Positions 27,792-30,030 of a stretch of 30,030 bases of DNA are shown here, piece after piece; position 1 is the first letter of the stretch, and each line of letters begins with the position of its first letter. Source of the stretch: Geosiphon pyriformis (taxonomy: Eukaryota > Glomeromycota > Glomeromycetes > Archaeosporales > Geosiphonaceae). The stretch covers positions 399,276 through 429,305 of the forward strand of contig JAAOMT010000727.1 of assembly GCA_016748015.1 (NCBI GenBank), given 5' to 3'. The notes below the pieces were generated by a model. That model did no database searches, was not told the origin of the DNA, and was given only the letters and a program-made list of their open reading frames with translations. The position numbers and the translations under genes were made by a program.

Positions 27792-29400
27792 TATATAAGA
27801 TTTTTAATATGGCCAATTAGCTTTTATTAATTAACTTGTTGTTTAAAAATAAGCTTTTTGTAACAATTTTGGAATTTATATTGGAGTTTCTTTAAAAAAA
27901 ACTGATGAAAACAAATAAAGTTAACTTTTTAATAGCTAAATTGTAAATAAAAGTTTATTGTGGTTTTAAACAGCAATTTTAATAAAAATAGCTTTAAAAA
28001 ATGAGCTTGTTTTGAGAAATATTTGAATTTAGGCTTAATCAATTTTTTGTCAAGTAATTATATATAAATTAAATATTTTAACTTAAAAGAATTTAAAAGA
28101 AGTAAAGAAGGTAATTAATTATATTTTGTTAATACATTAGCCAATCAAAAAATACTAAGTTAAAATTTTTTAATATTAATTATTAAATTGTTTCTGTTTT
28201 AATTATTTCAAATAACTTTTTAAATGTTTAGTTTGCTGCTTTATTATAGCAAACAATTTTAAGAATACAAATAAATTTAAGTAAGATTATTTTAGAACAT
28301 TTTATTATTAAAAAAAGTGTGGTGATTTTAAAAAAACGGAGATTTGAATATAATATGGACTTTTATTTAAAAAATTATGTATTTTTTAATTAATAATATG
28401 ATAAATATAAGTTTTAATTTTGACAATATTAGGCCTGTTTTGTTTAAAATGAGAAAGTTTTATCAAATATTTATGTTTTGCAAATCTTAAATAGCAGAAA
28501 AATTTAAAATTAGGTCTATTATTGCCAAATATATAAATAATTTTACTTATAATAGAAATTTTATAATTAAAAATGTTTTGAAATACCTATTATATAATAT
28601 TGTCTGATTTTTAATAATAAATTAGTTAATAATAAAACTGATAATTTTTTTAATATACAAATAAATTTTGAAAGCATTATAATAAGTTTGTTAGAATTTT
28701 TAAGTGCATATTTGTTTAACAAGTCTGTATTAAAAGCTTGAAAAAAAGTCTGATATCTTAATTAAATAGAGTAAAATTATTTAAAAAACAGTTTGATTAA
28801 AATTAAACGATTGTTACAAATAGACTTATTGAGTTATGTTCTATAATTTAGCGCTGTAATTTCATAATATTGTTATGGGTGACACTTTTACTTTTTAGTT
28901 TTACTTATTTTTTTAGTATAGTTAGTTACATGTATTTTAAAAAAATAATAAACTTTATAATCTTAAGATACCAACTTATCCCTGATAAAATTTTTGCATA
29001 TATTATATTTAATGAAGACTATGAATTTTTTTTGTAATTAGCTGAAAAAACTTTTATCATATCGATAAGCCTAAAAATAATTTGAAAATAAAAAAAGGAT
29101 TTTCTAATCCACTTTTTCGTTAAAAATTTAATATGAAAACATAAAACAAACCTCCTTTTTAAAATTTAATGGAAAGCCAATAAAAATTGCCACTTTTTTA
29201 AAAAATAATTTTTCATGAGGTTTTCTATGACAACTTTTCTTTATTTCATTAACTTGTGTTTAAGAGATAAAAACACTAATGTGATATATGCCAAAAAACG
29301 TTTGATAATTAATTTTATGACATATAATGCATGTTTTGTACATTTATAAAATAATTTTCAAATCTAAATTGTTTACCGAAATTTATTTTTTAAAGAATAT
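27792..29400. other. AT-rich island, right part, nothing recognised
   Basis: No open frame of note and no protein motif on either strand. A short imperfect hairpin (AAAAAGGATT ... AATCCACTTTTT) is at about 29,094-29,117. Probably decayed transposon or intergenic DNA. Confidence 0.6.
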
Positions 29401-30030
29401 TTCTTGATTTCACTTTTTTTTTGAATGGAAATTAAAATAAATAGAAAATAAGGCTTTTAAGGCCTGAATTAATTTACTGCTCATTCTTGAATTCCATCCT
29501 GTACCTAAAGTTTCTCCTTATTAGAGAGTTAAATGCTTGCTTCCCTTATTCATTAAAGAGTTTTGAAGTCTTTATTTTTCAAATTTACTAAGCAAAACAA
29601 TCAAGAAGTGTTCAAAATATGAATTTAAACGTACTGAGCTATAAAAATAATAATCTAGAAGGAAGTTGAATTAGACTTATGTACACATTCTGGAAAATTC
29701 TTTTACTGAACTTAAGCTATTCTTTATCAATGGAATCAAAATATTTTAGGGTCAAAGAACAGTTCCCTCTCTGAAATTTGATAGCCCCAAACATGTCAAA
29801 TAGGTAATATTGTAAAAAAGATAATGGTTAAAAGTTGGTTTGAAACTAAGCTATTTGCAAATTGTATCAATAAATATACAGTACTAATTAAATAATGAGA
29901 TAAATGATCAAGCTGAGGGAAAGTTAACCTCGATGATATCATCAAAGTGGTAGGGAAAAATACTAGCCTTGGAATTCTTCAAAAATTATTCTATCTTCAT
30001 TTCAGGCTCTTCATCGATCCTCAAATTATG
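29401..30030. other. Less AT-rich flank, no recognised gene
   Basis: Base composition becomes visibly more balanced to the window end. I found no convincing open frame, intron signature or RNA gene. It may be an untranslated or intergenic part of a host region continuing outside. Confidence 0.55.

Noticed and set aside
29041-29125. Hairpin-like AAAAAGGATT ... AATCCACTTTTT as terminator or small RNA
   Set aside because: Short, imperfect, in AT-rich DNA with no neighbouring gene; chance is likely.
1-30030. tRNA, rRNA or CRISPR loci
   Set aside because: I looked for the usual conserved blocks on both strands and saw none; a covariance-model scan would be decisive but could not be run.

Overview
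This is a gene-poor, transposon-packed eukaryotic window. I can support no intact host gene, tRNA, rRNA or CRISPR array. The gag and integrase signatures, the strong AT bias, the C-to-T style decay of every element and a degraded FAR1/MULE transposase together suggest an arbuscular mycorrhizal fungus (Glomeromycotina, Rhizophagus-like). That assignment rests on recognition of protein families, not on a search.

Bases 1-15,250: two related Ty3/Gypsy LTR retrotransposons. Element A lies on the minus strand; its gag is at 12,541-14,713 and its pol runs down to base 91. Element B (4,882-12,319, plus strand) has inserted inside A's protease codons and split A in two. B has a complete 853-bp 3' LTR, a damaged 5' LTR, no gag, a half protease, a nearly complete but stop-ridden pol, and an extra open frame (ORF3) between integrase and the 3' LTR. 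In both elements a Cys-rich module and a dUTPase domain lie between protease and reverse transcriptase. This order (PR, Cys-rich, dUTPase, RT, RNase H, IN) is the most interesting biology in the window.

Bases 15,248-15,410: a roughly 20-bp minisatellite with a CpG-bearing TTTCGGCGAA core, sitting at the border of a very AT-rich island.

Bases 15,400-29,400: the AT-rich island. It holds element C (plus strand, dUTPase type, reduced almost entirely to A and T). A second nested Gypsy of another lineage, element D (minus strand, 17,111-24,075, without dUTPase), interrupts C. C's integrase resumes on the far side at 25,470-26,090. A FAR1-type MULE transposase fragment (26,180-26,730) follows. A compact, younger Tc1/mariner derivative (27,195-27,789) has clear inverted repeats and TA target sites.

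Bases 29,400-30,030 are less AT-rich and carry no recognisable gene. The window therefore reads as stacked transposon strata: C oldest, then D, then A, then B, with the mariner also late. All copies are inactivated, mostly by C-to-T or G-to-A transitions.
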